A stretch of 64,000 nucleotides of DNA. Source: Paguma larvata. Lineage: Eukaryota > Chordata > Mammalia > Carnivora > Viverridae. The translations under genes and the position numbers were made by a program. Under the pieces are notes generated by a model. That model was given only the letters and a program-made list of their open reading frames with translations. It ran no database searches and was not told where the DNA came from. Location: NCBI GenBank assembly GCA_030068075.1, contig CM057825.1, forward strand, positions 81,421,123 to 81,485,122, given 5' to 3'. This document shows positions 46,648 through 58,737 of the stretch, piece after piece; the stretch's first letter is position 1; each line of letters opens with the position of its first letter.

Positions 46648-47869
46648 CTTATATTTGTGATATAGAGTAGATAAAAATTAGGACCATAATTTGAATTGCA
46701 AATTATAACCAGCAATATTGAGTCAATGTTGAGTTTATATTTTGTTTATAATTTTCATAGTCATCTTTTAAGATTCAATCTCTCACATGACCATCACAAA
46801 ACAGAATTTTCCTCTTATGTAGGAAGACTCACTAGGCTTATAAAGGTTTTAATGCACTCAATGCCAAACAACCTGTTCAAAGTAGTGTTACGTCAGGAAC
46901 TGAGAGGTGACTTCTAAACCAGCTATGCATCCCAAAATTCACCATATACTTGATTCATACATATTACCCCATGTTAATATTTTTTCACATTTAGCCATAT
47001 TAATATTTATATTTTTTCTAAGAGGCCAGGATGAAATTATATTTTTTTTATTAATTATGCTGAACTTGTATTCTGAGAACTGGTGACATCAACGGAAAAC
47101 AAGAAGATTTGTAACTCTAGTTAGTTATAGACTTTAAAAACTTTGTTGATGAGGAATTGATATCTCCCATGACTGATACCAGATAGGATAGAAGACTGAA
47201 GAGAAAATATTTTTCATCCAGTGACATGTGAGTGTCTTGACAGAATACTATTACCTGATTTCAGTCAGTTGCTCCCAAACAATGGAGAAGCTTATATTTT
47301 TAGATATCACTTTTACTTACATTGTTGCCCGAAATGCAGAGAGGATAAGTCATGGAAACTGATCATGAATACTAGATTTCAACATACAAATCCCCCTAAC
47401 GTTGTACAACATATTTTTTGCATCAGGCTACCAACTGTTAATAGCATGGAATTATTTTTATAATGTTAGGTGGGAAGATGATATTTTATATAAATTTGGT
47501 TTGAAAACAAATACTGCTTGAAGGATTTCTTTTAAACCAGAGTGAAGTTGTAGCTTTGGAAGAGAGGTCAGATAGACCAAATATTCTTTTAAATAGAAGA
47601 TATTATATAATGGGAGAATTTGATACCCCTACTTTGTCTCCAGATGGGATAACAAAGATTGGAATTATAATGGGTTTTAGATATTGAATATTAGACAACA
47701 CTGCAATTCTCAAGAGGAGGGACATAAGACAGCAACAGGTTATGACTGGAGGTAGTGAGAGGGTGGCTTAAATAGAAACCTACAGTCTCAAAGATTTGAC
47801 GACACGGAAGCATTCTTTGCAGAAGCAGAAGTTCCTTGACAATTCAAATAAAGATTCTAGGTCAGGGTT
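46648..47869. other. Unrecognised sequence
   Basis: No gene, RNA gene or nameable repeat. The open frame at 47221-47463 has no recognisable domain. Confidence 0.45.
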
Positions 47870-47885
47870 TAAAATCATTCCATCA

Positions 47886-48089
47886 GGGGCGCCTGGGTGG
47901 CTCAGTCCGTTAAGCGGCCGACTTCGGCTCAGGTCATGATCTCACAGTCTGTGAGGTTGAGGTCGAGCTCGGAGCTCGGAGCCTGGAGCCTGCTTCAGAT
48001 TCTGTGTCTCCCTCTCTCTCTGACCCTCCCCCACTCATGCTTTGTCTCTCCTGCTCTCAAAAATAAATAAAAACATTAAAAAAATTTTT
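47886..48089 (+). mobile_element. Carnivore tRNA-SINE, sense, young-looking
   Basis: Head ggggcgcctgggtggctcag with cggccgacttcggctcaggt, a small deletion around the B-box (gaggttgaggtcgagctcgg), CT-rich part and AATAAA tail. Target-site duplication taaaatcattccatca (47870-47885) and taaatcattccatca (48091-48105). Confidence 0.95.
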
Positions 48090-48125
48090 TTAAATCATTC
48101 CATCAATAAAACTCTAAGCCTTGAT

Positions 48126-48211
48126 GCAAAAAAATAATAAAATAAAATAAAATAAAATGTTTTATTTGCAAAAAAATAAAATAAAATAAAATAAAATGTT
48201 CTTATTTGCTG
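48126..48211. repeat. Duplicated (AAAAT)n run
   Basis: Two copies of an (aaaat)n block followed by gtt(c)ttatttgc, about 40 bases each, in tandem. Apparently a local tandem duplication of a simple repeat and its flank. Confidence 0.8.
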
Positions 48212-48300
48212 ATCATAAAATCATCTAAACTTCTAAAGAATCAACACAAAATTCCAGAAACAATAAGTTTAAGGACAGTGTATAAGAATGAATTGTCTTT

Positions 48301-48504
48301 CTTTTTTTTTTTCTAATTTTTTTTTAACATTTATTTATTTTTGAGAGACAGAGACAGAGCACGAATGAGGGAAGGGTAAACACAGTATCCAAAGCAGGCT
48401 CCAGGCTCTGAGCTGTCAGCACAGAGCCTGATGTGGAACTCAAACCCACGAACTGTGACATCATGACCTGAGATGAAGTCTGTTGCTCATCCTAGGCACT
48501 GCTA
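48301..48504 (-). mobile_element. Carnivore tRNA-SINE, antisense
   Basis: T-rich tail, cagagacagagcacgaatg, gagctgtcagcacagagcctg, gacatcatgacctgagatg, then a decayed head. Target-site duplication gaatgaattgtcttt (48286-48300) and gagtgaattgtccttt (48505-48520). Confidence 0.9.
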
Positions 48505-48529
48505 GAGTGAATTGTCCTTTTATAGACTA

Positions 48530-49915
48530 AGAAGAAACAAATTAAATTTGAAATTTAAAAAGGTATACAATTTGCACTAATGTAAAGTATAAAATATTTA
48601 GAGATTAATTTTTAAAATATTTGCAAGACCTGTACACTAAACCCTACAATATATATATTTTTTCATTTTATTAATTCACAAATTGATTCAAATGTATATG
48701 GGAACACAAAGGAATTAGCATAGGCTAGAAAGAATGGTCTCTTCAACTAAGGTGCCAAAATAAATAAAAAGAAGAAAAAAATAAAAAGAACTTCCATCTA
48801 TACTGATAACATAAGCAAACACTAACTCAAAATGAATCACAGTCTTCAATGTAAAAATCTAAAACTATATAACTTTTAGTAAAAGAAAATAGGAGGGGAA
48901 ATTTTTGTGAACTTGATGTAGGCAAAAATATATTAGCAATGACATCAAAAGCAAAATCCTTAACAGAATAAAGTGATAAATTGTGTATATCAAAAGACTT
49001 TGCTAATACTATAAAGAGCAAGTCATAGATTGTGAGAAAATATTTAAAAACCCACATATTTTAAAATTACTTGTATTTATAAATATAGAGTTTTCAACTC
49101 AATAATAAAACAAGCAGCTCAATAAAAATGGGGGAAATTGAAGAAAAACTTCACTAAAGAAGCTATACAGATGCAAGCAAACACATGAAAAATTGTTAAA
49201 CATTATTGGTCACTGAGGAAATGCAAATTAAAACTGCAATGAAATACCATGGCACACTTTTACAGTGGCTAAAATGGAAAAGACTCACCATACCAAATTT
49301 TGGCAAAATGTAGAGGAATTAGACCTTTCATATGCTACTGATGGGAGTGTAAACTGTGATACTCATAGGGTGATAGTTTGATAGTTTCTGAAGTGTTTTA
49401 AATGTTAAACCTACACCTATAATATGATGCAGATATTATACCCCTGGAAATTTTCCCAAGAGAAAAGAAGCATATGTACATATAAAGATTTGCACATAAG
49501 TCTTGATAGAATTTTAAAACTGGGAAAAATCTACATGCCTGCCAACAAGTGATAAATTATGGTATATATAAAGTGGAATAATGCTCAGCAATGGAAAGGA
49601 ATAGGCTTTTGGTGCATAGAATTACAACACTGATGAAAACAAAATAAACGTCTTGAGGGAAAGAAGCAAAACCAAAATTCATGTATATAAAATGCTAGGA
49701 AATACAAACCAACATATTATGACAGAAGTCATATGAGTAGTTACAAGGAGAGTGAGGAGGAAAAGAGGCAAGAGGGGCAGGAGGGAAGGATTAGGATCGT
49801 TGTAGTGCAGATTTCACAAGAGTATGCATACATGAAAACATCCAATGACACTCTTTAATTATGTCGAGTTTCTCTTGTGTATCAACTTTACTTAAATAAA
49901 ACTTAAATATATTTA
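48530..49915 (+). mobile_element. Old L1 3' half, sense
   Basis: Late reverse transcriptase to 3' end: gcaagacctgtacactaaac, aaatgtatatgggaacacaaagg, aataaaacaagcagctcaa, gaggaaatgcaaattaaaac, gtggctaaaatggaaaagac, gctactgatgggagtgtaaac, and a 3' end near 49915. Ancient, with many stops. It is a separate copy from the one at 50180-53640, since both contain the late reverse transcriptase region. Confidence 0.82.
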
Positions 49916-49926
49916 GTTAAATCGTT

Positions 49927-50111
49927 GGGGCACCTGGGTGGTTCAGTCGGTTAAGTGTCTGACTTTGGCTCAGGTCATGATTTCGCAGTTCACGAGTTCA
50001 AGCCCATGTCAGGCTCTGTGCTGACAGCTCAGAGCCTGGAGCCTGCTTTGGATTCTCTTTCTCTCTTTCTCTCTTTCTCTCTCTGCCTCTCCCCTGCTTG
50101 CGTGCTTTCTT

Positions 50112-50146
<35 letters not shown>

Positions 50147-50165
50147 AATAAATAAAACACTAAAT
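49927..50165 (+). mobile_element. Carnivore tRNA-SINE, sense, expanded CT tract
   Basis: Head ggggcacctgggtggttcag at 49927, gctcaggtcatgatttcgc, (CT)n at about 50055-50143 and AATAAA tail. Flanks tttagttaaatcgtt and tttaattaaatccaa suggest a target-site duplication. Confidence 0.93.
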
Positions 50166-51855
50166 TTTTTTTCAAACAAATTTAATTAAATCCAAATGGA
50201 GGGAAAATATCAAACACATGGGTCAAATAGAAAGCAAATAGTGAGAAGATAGATAAAACTCTACTATGAACCATAGTAAAAATGAATAGATTAAATGAGC
50301 AGATTTTAATGTTGAATAGAAAACCAAACATAACTATATATTGCTTATAAGATTCTTATGTTAATATAAGGATACAAAAAAAATTGAAAGTAAAGGGAAG
50401 GGAAAAGAAAAAACAAACAAAACCTCTGCCATTTATGTATGCCATTCATATATTAACCCAAAGAAGGTAGGTTTAGCTATCTAGAAGACGAACAAAGTAG
50501 ACTTCAAAGAGAATTATTAGTATAGGAAGAGGAAAATTTCATAATGATTGAGGCATCATTCAAACGCAGTGATAATATTACCATAAAATCATAAATGTGT
50601 ATGCATCCAATAACATGGCTTTATGATATATAAACCAAACTTACAAAGCCAAAAGAAAAAGTAGACAAGTATACAATCATAATGGGAAACATTAACTCAA
50701 CTTTTTCAAAAGCTGATATAAAAAGACTAAAACCCAGTAGAATAAGTAAGGAATATCTGAAAAACAAAATAAGGAGAACATACTATATGCAATTGACAAG
50801 TATAGAATATTGTATCCAACAATAGAAGAATTTTCAGTCTCTTCAGGTGTCTGTGGGATATTTAGTAAAATTGGCCATAACCTGTACCAGAAGAAAAGCC
50901 TCAACATTTTTTAAAGATACAAAATATTTAATGTATATTCTCTGATCTAATGGAATTAAGCTAGAAGTCAATACAGAGTGGATAAATAGAGAAAATCTAC
51001 AAGCATGGAGTTCAAAATAATCCCTGGAAAAGTCAACACAGAACTAGAAAGTATTTAAAATTCAGTGGTAATATTTGGGCTGAATTAAAAGTGATACTAA
51101 ATAGAAATACATAACCTTAATTATATATGTGAGAACAGAAGAAAGGCTGAACAATCAATGATAAAAATTTCTATCTTAGGAACCAAAAGGAAGAAAGAAA
51201 GAATAATAACAGAAAGCAAAGCAAATCTAACGAAAGTAGAAGAAAAGAAATACTATAAAGGTAAAAGTATAATTAGATGAAATGGAAAATAAAGATTTGA
51301 AAGTGTGTTATATAAAAAGAGTGGCTTAAAAACTTATTTCAGCAAGAATGATGCAAGAAATATTTAATTGCAAATTACCAATATTAAGAATAAAAAAGAG
51401 ACATATCTACCTACAGTCCTATCAATATCAAAAAGATAGTAGGAGGGAATTATGAAAAAAAGGCCATAATTTAGAAGGAATGGATAAATTCCTTCGAGAG
51501 GGACTTAGCAAAACTGACCAAAAAAAATCTGAATATTATCTGTTAAAGAAGTTGAATCGCTCCTTTAATTCACTTTCACAAAGAAAATTTCAGGTACTGA
51601 AGGCTTCCCAGTGTATTATTTCGAATCTTTAAAGAGGTATTTAAATACTGCATTCTTTACTTTAGAATAAGGGATGTTTTCTGACCCTTTGTAAGGTCAG
51701 GATGAACTGATTCCGAAATCTGTCAAAGAAATTACCAAAATAAAATTGAAAATTTCAAAATAATAAATCTCATAATGATATAAAAATCCTTACTAATGTA
51801 ATGTCAAATTATTACAAAATGGGGTTTTTATTTCAGACAAAGTTAAATTTTCTTT

Positions 51856-52060
51856 TTAAAAGAAGTTTATTTATTTATTTTGAGAGAGAAAGTCATCCAG
51901 GAAAACAGGGGAGGAGCAGAGAGAAGGGAGAAGGAAATCTTGAGCAGGCTCCATGTCCAGTGTGGAGCCCAACATGGAGCTCGTTTCCCCAACCATGAGA
52001 TCATGACCTAAGCCGAAGTCAAGAGTTGGACACTCAACCAACTAAGCCACCTGGGCACCC
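51856..52060 (-). mobile_element. Carnivore tRNA-SINE, antisense
   Basis: Tail gtttatttatttattttgag, body with caggggaggagcagagagaag, gagatcatgacctaagccg and head ending 52060. Inserted into the old L1; flanks share ttaaattttc. Confidence 0.9.
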
Positions 52061-52529
52061 TGATAATTAAATTTTCAGTCATGAGATGGGATTGAATATA
52101 CATTATGAGGGAGAAAAAAATGACTATTTCAACAGAAGCAGAAAAACTACTTAACAAAATTCAACACTTGTTCATGATAAAATTTAGCAAGTTAGGAGAA
52201 GGTAACTTCATTAATCTGATAAATTTTAGCTATAGAAAACCTACACCAAACATCAAACTCAGTGGCTAAAACTGAAAACTATACTTTGGCAATTGAGAAT
52301 GAAACCAAAAAAGGAAGAGAGAAGATGAAAGGAAGTTATAATTAATAGATGACATGGTTGTGAGATGAAAGTTGCAAAGTAACTTATTAATGAATATCTT
52401 AACAATGTAAATTTAGCAATTTTTCTATATACAAGTCCCCATGCAAAGTTCAGTTATTTTTCTATCTGCTGTCAATAAATAATCATATTTTTATTTTTAT
52501 TTATTTATTTTAAAATTTAAGGTTTTTAA

Positions 52530-52761
52530 AAATATTTATTTATTTATTATTTGTTTATTTATTTATTTATTTTGAGAAGGAGAGGGAGACAAAGCATGAG
52601 CAGGGAGGGGCAGAGAGAGAGGGAGACACAGAATCCAAAGCAGACTCCAGGCTCTGAGCTGTCAGCACAGAGCCTGATGATGGGGCTCGAACTTTCAGAC
52701 CACGAGATCATGACTTGAACTGAAGTTGGATGCTTAGCCAGCTGAGCCATCTGGGTGCCCC
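52530..52761 (-). mobile_element. Carnivore tRNA-SINE, antisense
   Basis: (TTTA)n tail, GA-rich body, gagctgtcagcacagagcctg, gagatcatgacttgaactg and head ending 52761. Target-site duplication aataatcatattttta at about 52476-52491 and 52763-52778. The bases between the left copy and 52530 are (TTTTA)-rich tail. Confidence 0.92.
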
Positions 52762-52793
52762 AATAATCATATTTTTAAAAATGTGATCCTGTA

Positions 52794-52957
52794 GGAGTAC
52801 CTGGGTGGCTCAGCCGGTGAAATGTCTGACTCTTGATTTTGGCTCAGGTCATGATCTCACAGTTTGTGCAATCAAGCCATCTGTGGGGCTCTGCATTGAT
52901 AGCACAGAGCCAGCTTTGGATTCTGTATGTTGTCTCTCTCTGCCAGTTGTCCTCTTG

Positions 52958-52995
<38 letters not shown>

Positions 52996-53008
52996 ATAAA
53001 GTTTAAAA
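52794..53008 (+). mobile_element. Carnivore tRNA-SINE, sense
   Basis: Head ggagtacctgggtggctcag, gactcttgattttggctcag, CT run at about 52962-52992, AATAAA tail. Flanks aaaatgtgatcctgt and aaaacgtgatactat are a diverged target-site duplication. It lies head-on to the antisense SINE 33 bases upstream. Confidence 0.92.
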
Positions 53009-53739
53009 AAATAAAAACGTGATACTATATACAAAACATAAAACATGTATGGATAAAGCTAATGGACATAAAACCACAAAGTAATTTTGAGAGAAACTGA
53101 AGAGAACTAAGTGCAGGGATATATTGTTATGTGCTTTTCATGGATAGGAAGACTCAATGCTATAGAGATATCTATTCCTGCAAATTTGATGATATGCCAG
53201 AAAAAACTGGGGGAGGTATATGTGAAAATTAATCTGACTATAGAATTTATTATAGAAATAAATATTATAAAAATATTCATGACAATATTGAAGAATATGA
53301 CAAAATTGGTGAACTTACTTTGTTAGATATTAAAACCTTTTATAAATCTACATGAAATCACATAGTGGGGTACTGGCCAAATAGACAATAGCATTGGAAC
53401 GGGAAGTAAAGTTCCAGAAATAAATCTACATATATAAGGTTATTAAATAGATGACAATTACTTTATTCCTTAATAGTGGGGAAAAGATGGCATTTTCAAT
53501 AAATGATGCTAGATCAATTGGATGACCATATGGGAATAAGTAAATCTTTATCCCTTCGTCGTATCACGTGCAGAAATAAATCCAAGTGAATTATGGAAGG
53601 AATGGTGGAAAGGTAAAGCAATAAAGCTCCTTCCCTCACTAGTCATTATATCTGTTGAGAAAACTGCAAGATCTTTTTAAAGCAATCATCTTCTCCTGTT
53701 TCTTTCATTCCTCTGTCTAGTACAAGAATTAACTGATTA

Positions 53740-53885
53740 GGTTTTACTATGTGCTAAGCACTGTGCTGAGAGCTTTACACAGATTAACCTAATTATCACA
53801 ACAGTCCTCTGAAATGCCTATGAAATAAATAATGTAATTCCTGTTATACAGATGAGGAAACAGACAATAATAAGTGAATGAAATT
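53740..53885 (-). repeat. MIR SINE, antisense
   Basis: tttactatgtgctaagcact, gtgctgagagctttacacag, taattatcacaacagtcc and acagatgaggaaacag in reverse-complement MIR order. One of the clearest MIR copies here. Confidence 0.85.
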
Positions 53886-53929
53886 AATTCATTCACTTAT
53901 TTTAATTAGCTTTTTAAATGTTTTAACAT

Positions 53930-54190
53930 AAAGTTTTAGCCAGGGAATCAGGAGTGCTCAATTCCAAACCTGGACTGCCTTTTTTCTGTTTGAGACCAAG
54001 TTTAAATCATATCACCTCTCTAAGCCTCAGTGCTTTCACCTAACCAAACCAAACCAAACCAAACCAAACCAAACCAAACCAAACCCTACCCTACCCTGAT
54101 ATTATCTCTAGCAGTTGTGAAGACCAAATGAGACAAATTATATATAAAAGAGCTTTACTAACTATAAATTAAAATGTATTTGCAATAGAA
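53930..54190 (+). repeat. MIR SINE, sense, split by a (CCAAA)n microsatellite
   Basis: ccaaacctggactgcc, ctctctaagcctcagtgctttc, then the (CCAAA)n run, then gttgtgaagaccaaatgagac and ataaaagagctttactaa. The repeat sits where MIR normally reads TTCCTCATCTGTAAAATG. Confidence 0.72.
54042..54097. repeat. (CCAAA)n microsatellite
   Basis: About nine units of ccaaa followed by two of ccct(a), in the middle of a MIR. Confidence 0.93.
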
Positions 54191-54229
54191 GACTTGCCCA
54201 AGGGAGAAAAGTGACAGAATGAGAAAGGC

Positions 54230-54345
54230 ACCAAGATTTAGGAGTAAAGAGATCAGTATTTGAATCTCATCTCCACCCCTGTGGTGATAGGATCTTGGTA
54301 TATTACCTAAAGTCTCCAACCCATTTCCTCATATATATTTGGCAA
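54230..54345 (+). repeat. MIR SINE fragment, sense
   Basis: gagatcagtatttgaatctc, ctaaagtctccaacccatttcctcat and ggcaataataac follow sense MIR. Confidence 0.7.
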
Positions 54346-54349
54346 TAAT

Positions 54350-54550
54350 AACACACTGTCAGTGTATGCCAGCTATTGTTTAGTGGCAGATACTCTTCTC
54401 TAAGTGCTTTACATGCATTAATTCATTTAATTCTTAGGATAACCCTATGGAGTAGGTATATGACTCTCATTTGCAGATGACATACTCGAGGCAAGAGTGG
54501 TTGAGTGACTTACACAGCTAGTAAGTGGCAGAGCCAGGGTTTGACCAAGA
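54350..54550 (-). repeat. MIR SINE, antisense
   Basis: gtgctttacatgcattaatt, gataaccctatggagtaggt, cagatgacatactcgaggc, gacttacacagctagtaagtgg and cagagccagggtttgacc, nearly complete antisense MIR. Confidence 0.85.
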
Positions 54551-54765
54551 CAGGCCGCTATTGGGTATTAGGTATTAGGAAAATTAAACAAGATGACATA
54601 TGGAAAAAAAAAAATAAGGGCAATATACTACAGTGTGAGCAGTCAACAAATGATAACTATTGCTATTTTTATAAATTAAGAATTTATGCCTCAAGGGTAG
54701 AGAGAGAGGAGGTACAAATCCATTACTCCATAGGAGTAATGCAGCATAGAATCTAGAATGGAGAG

Positions 54766-54978
54766 GGGTGCCTGGGTGGCTCAGTTGGTGAAGCATCCAA
54801 CTTCGGCTCAGGTCATGATCTCAAGATTCATGAGTTTGAGCCCTGTGTTGGACTCTGTGCTGACAACTTAGAGCCTGGAGCCTGCTTTGGATTCTGTGTT
54901 CCCTTTCTCTCTGACCCTTCCCTGCTTGTGCTCTGTCTCTCTCACTCTCAAAAATAAATAATAAAACATTAAGAAAAA
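54766..54978 (+). mobile_element. Carnivore tRNA-SINE, sense, clean target-site duplication
   Basis: Head gggtgcctgggtggctcag, gctcaggtcatgatctcaa, CT-rich part and AATAAA tail. Target-site duplication agaatctagaatggagag (54748-54765) and agaatctagaacagagag (54979-54996), 16 of 18 matching. Confidence 0.95.
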
Positions 54979-54996
54979 AGAATCTAGAACAGAGAG

Positions 54997-57449
54997 AAAT
55001 AGAGCTGCTTCAGTGTTTGGCAAGGAAAAGCAGGTACTTGGGAGGATGGGAGGAGAGCATTGAGATGTGAGAAACTGAATAAATAGCAAGCAAGGATGAT
55101 GTAACCGGCAAACAGGAACTAACTGCCCTAGTGACAGTGAAGGCATAGTGGGTGTCTAGTGGGTTGAGTAAATATTCATCTTTGAGGTTGTTAAGGGTTG
55201 GTAACTTGTTACCATGGTGACTCTAAACTGTCTTTGAGTATGTCCTGGTAAAGGTCCTTAAATTAGCTTATCTTTGCAGGGCTGTGTTCCACATAAAAGT
55301 TGTGTGACTCCAGAAAGTGCTTATAAATAAAAGTCCGTACATCATCAACCAGCACAATCCTAAAATCCTCACGTGTAGCTTCATAGATTGATTCTTTTGA
55401 ATGAAACAGAGCAATCTGTCACTTGACTTTCTATGACATTCAAGATATTGAAGTTTATAAGAAAAGATTGATTTAGACACACGTTTTAATGGAATTAAAA
55501 ATGTGTGATTAATGACATCTGTTTAAGCATGATAGCTGAAGTAAAATTAATTAATGCCTTATATAAATTACACATTACACTGTATTTTGCCTAAAAAGCA
55601 TGGTAATTTTGTCAAGTTTTTCTTATTTTTTTTTATTTTAATACTTAGTACATACTGGATCATATAATTGCATGCCTTTATTTTTATCTTACTAATCCCT
55701 GCTTAATTTCAGCATTGTTTGAATATCATGATTCCACTTTTCAGCACTGTGAATTATCTAAGAAGCCAGATAATATCCAATGTCAGTGGTACAATAAGGA
55801 GAAGCCTAATATAAGCTTCAATTATTTTGCCTCTAAGGCATCAAACCACAGTATGAACTAGGGTAAATGTTTTTTAATAGGTAAATGTACGTTTTGATAG
55901 GTTAAATAAAAGAAAAAAAAGAAAAGGGAGGGATATACTTTACTGGTAAATACTGCTACACCATATATACAAAACGTGTACACATACACATGCACCTCAC
56001 AGAGTGTTCACAATTGTAAGCAGGCTTCATTTCAAATCCACATGAAGACTAAGCCAATAAATATAAGTATGTAATCTGAATCAACAGGGTGTTACACCCT
56101 CATTTTTTTACTACATTACTGCATTTACTGCATTACTATCCAATTCCTATATATCAATATAGTTTTATGTTAAGTACATTAAGATTCAGACATCTAGAGA
56201 ACACCTGGAAAGTTACAGAATTAGGTCTGTCTTGAATTCAGACTGAGTAGTTTGAGTGTTAATATCCGTAGTCTTTTATATATTGAGGATTTCAGTTTGG
56301 TTTTATCCTTGTGGCTACCAGCAAGGAATGTCAACAAATCCTTTCATTCTCATGCTGTTTACTGCTCAAACTACTGTGTTTAGAGAGCCTGGGGCTATCT
56401 ACAGGAGCTTATGTCTGTAATCTAGCATGACCATTCAAAAAGGATATCTGAATTGTAGACATGTACTTTAATAAGATTAAAATATATCGAGTCCCAGTCC
56501 TTTCCTATCTCAAAGTACTGTGCTTACATGTAGTACAAACGTGGAGCCCCCCCCCCTTTTTTTAAACAGTAGCTACTATGGAATTTTCCACGTATTAGCC
56601 TATTTAATTGAACAAACTTCTTTTGTGTAAAATTAGAGATTAAAAAGTGTGGGCCAAGTGGTTGATTAACAGCATGCTGTGAATATTACCTTAAGCAGAA
56701 ATTCCTCGTCTTTATGCTACATTCTCCAACGCAGTTTATTATTTATGAGTCACATAGAACAAAGCTTTTGCCTTTGAGTTTTCTAATAACTAAGTCAGGT
56801 AGTTTGAATTAAACATATCCTGAGAATTGTGGTCCACAGTGGAAAGTGAATTGAAGGAAGGATTGTTTATTTGCTTCTATTCGCTTCCAGATGGAGGGTC
56901 GAATAAGTAAAAAGTAAGAGCATGACAAGGAATATCTGAAATTCTCACAACAGGAAGATTTTGAAATTTATAAAGACTCTTAATTCTCTTTCCCGAATAC
57001 TGGACTCACTCTCTTGTGTTTTATAATGAAATGATGATATCACAAGTAGATGAGAAGATCTTGTTCTGGTTATCTTGTAAAGAGAGTCTTTCAACATCTT
57101 TCAGTAACTTTAGGGTTTCATCATCAGGATATTCTCTCAGCTAGAAAACACTTACTATATGCTATGATTTAGGGCATTTCCTTTCCAGTAAATCCAGGCA
57201 TCATTGTTTTGCTCCTCAGTTCTAGCAAAAATAAAAGTAACAACACACTGAAATACATGTATGACTTCTTTTTCAAAATGTGAATGATTTGTGAGGGAGG
57301 AGGACTTTTATGTTCAAATATCCACCTAACTTTTCACTGTCAAAGGATAAATTTAAATCCTTAGTTTGGCATTTGCCAACTTCTATTATTTCATCTTTAT
57401 TTGATTCTCCTGTCTTTTCTCCATTATTCCTCTCTGCACTTCCCAATGC
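54997..57449. other. Unrecognised sequence
   Basis: No gene, RNA gene or nameable repeat. A C9T7 homopolymer junction lies at about 56549-56563. Otherwise nothing notable. Confidence 0.45.
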
Positions 57450-57920
57450 CAGTCAAATTTTCCTCCCTTTAAGGATCATGTTGAGGAGTAATATAATAAT
57501 GGCCCCAATGAATAACACTCCCTACATCTGTACTCCTTCACAACATGATCTGTCCTTCCTTCTTCCAGAGGTGGAGTCTGTTTCTTCACCTCCGGAATCA
57601 GGCCTGGCCTTGTAAGTTGTCTTGATGAGTAGCATGCAGCAGAAGTTATCTTGAACAGAGGCCTCACAGTTTCCACCCATGGCTTCTTGGAACCCTGGGA
57701 ACAGTCTGCTCTGAAGAAGCCAGTCTATTGTACCCGAGAAAACAATCAGCACCAGCTTCTTGGTCAAGCAGTCTTCCACCTGAAAACAGCCTCATCTGTG
57801 AACTTAGGTGAAACCAGCAGAGGAATTACTCAGTCAATTCAGAATGATGACAATGAGGAAACCATTGTTTTTAGCCACTAAGTTTTGGGGTGGTTTGCTA
57901 TATATACAATGATAAATAAC
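57450..57920 (+). mobile_element. MLT1-type ERVL-MaLR LTR, sense
   Basis: gaggtggagtctgtttcttc, caggcctggccttgtaag, gcagcagaagttatcttgaa, ttcttggaaccctggg and the terminal block ttagccactaagttttggggtgg match the older MLT1 LTR pattern in sense orientation. Solo LTR; the open frames across it are incidental. Confidence 0.75.
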
Positions 57921-58079
57921 AACAATATAAAATGATAAATAATTGATGCATGATCAACTCTATCATTATTTCCTTGAATAATACTAAATCTATTCATATA
58001 TACTTCCTCCTTAGATTAATTATGGCAATTACATATCACCTATTGCTTTCTTCTGTTCATATTTTAAGAAGGCTTTCCT

Positions 58080-58297
58080 GGGGCACTTGGGTGGCTCAGT
58101 TGGTTAAGCATCTGACTTGGGCTCAGGTCATGATCTCGCAGTTCGTGAGTTCGAGCCCATGTTGGGCTCTATGCTGACAGCTCAAAACCTAGAGCTGGCT
58201 TCAGATTCTGTGTCTTCCTCTCTCTCTACCCCTTGCCCACATTACACTCTGTGTCTCTTTCTCTCAAAAGTAAACATTAAAAAAAATTAAAAAAAGA
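58080..58297 (+). mobile_element. Carnivore tRNA-SINE, sense
   Basis: Head ggggcacttgggtggctcag, gctcaggtcatgatctcgc, gagttcgagcccatgttggg, CT-rich part and A tail. Flanks aagaaggctttcct and aagaaacgtttcct form a diverged target-site duplication. Confidence 0.93.
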
Positions 58298-58480
58298 AGA
58301 AACGTTTCCTATATCCCAACCAAAATGGGAGCTCTTTTATTATAGACTGGCATATTTTAAAGAAAGAGAGAGACATTTATCCTTAGTATCCTTGAAGACC
58401 TTTACACATATGTCCAGATTAAATAAACTGGTGGGTTTTGAATTTCTCTATGCATCTTGTTTTTAAAAGTTTACATGCTG

Positions 58481-58665
58481 AGGGGGGCCTGGGTTGCTCA
58501 GTTGGTTAAGTGATTGACTCTTGATTTTGGCTCAGATCATGATCTCACAGTTCGTGGGTTTGAGCCCAGTGTCGGGCTCTGCACTGACAGTGAGGAGCCT
58601 GTTTTGGGATTCTCTTTCCCTCTCTCTCTGCCCCTCCTCCCACTCTTAAATGAATAAACTTTTAT
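58481..58665 (+). mobile_element. Carnivore tRNA-SINE, sense
   Basis: Head ggggggcctgggttgctcag, ttgattttggctcagatcat, gggtttgagcccagtgtcgg, shortened CT part and tail gaataaact. Flanks agtttacatgctga and tgttcacatgttga suggest a target-site duplication. Confidence 0.9.
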
Positions 58666-58737
58666 TTAAGAATGTTCACATGTTGAAATGCAGGAAAAGA
58701 GAAGTACATGAGAATATGTGTTAGTTTTATTTATGGT

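Larger units (their letters stand above)
50180..53640 (+). mobile_element. Old L1 ORF2 region, sense, interrupted by three SINEs
   Basis: Runs from the endonuclease region (50270-50910: gaatagattaaatgagcaga, gacgaacaaagtagacttc, cataatgggaaacattaac) through 50940-51840 (gaattaagctagaagtcaat, gggacttagcaaaactgacc), reverse transcriptase at 52130-52450 (cagaaaaactacttaacaaaattc, ccaaacatcaaactcagtgg) and on to about 53620 (ggataggaagactcaatgc, ggtactggccaaatagacaa). Frames are destroyed. SINE insertions at 51856-52060, 52530-52761 and 52794-53008 break it. Confidence 0.8.

Noticed and set aside
57310..57881. Overlapping frames on both strands (up to 101 codons)
   Set aside because: Most of the region is an MLT1-type LTR; the frames are incidental and no domain is seen.
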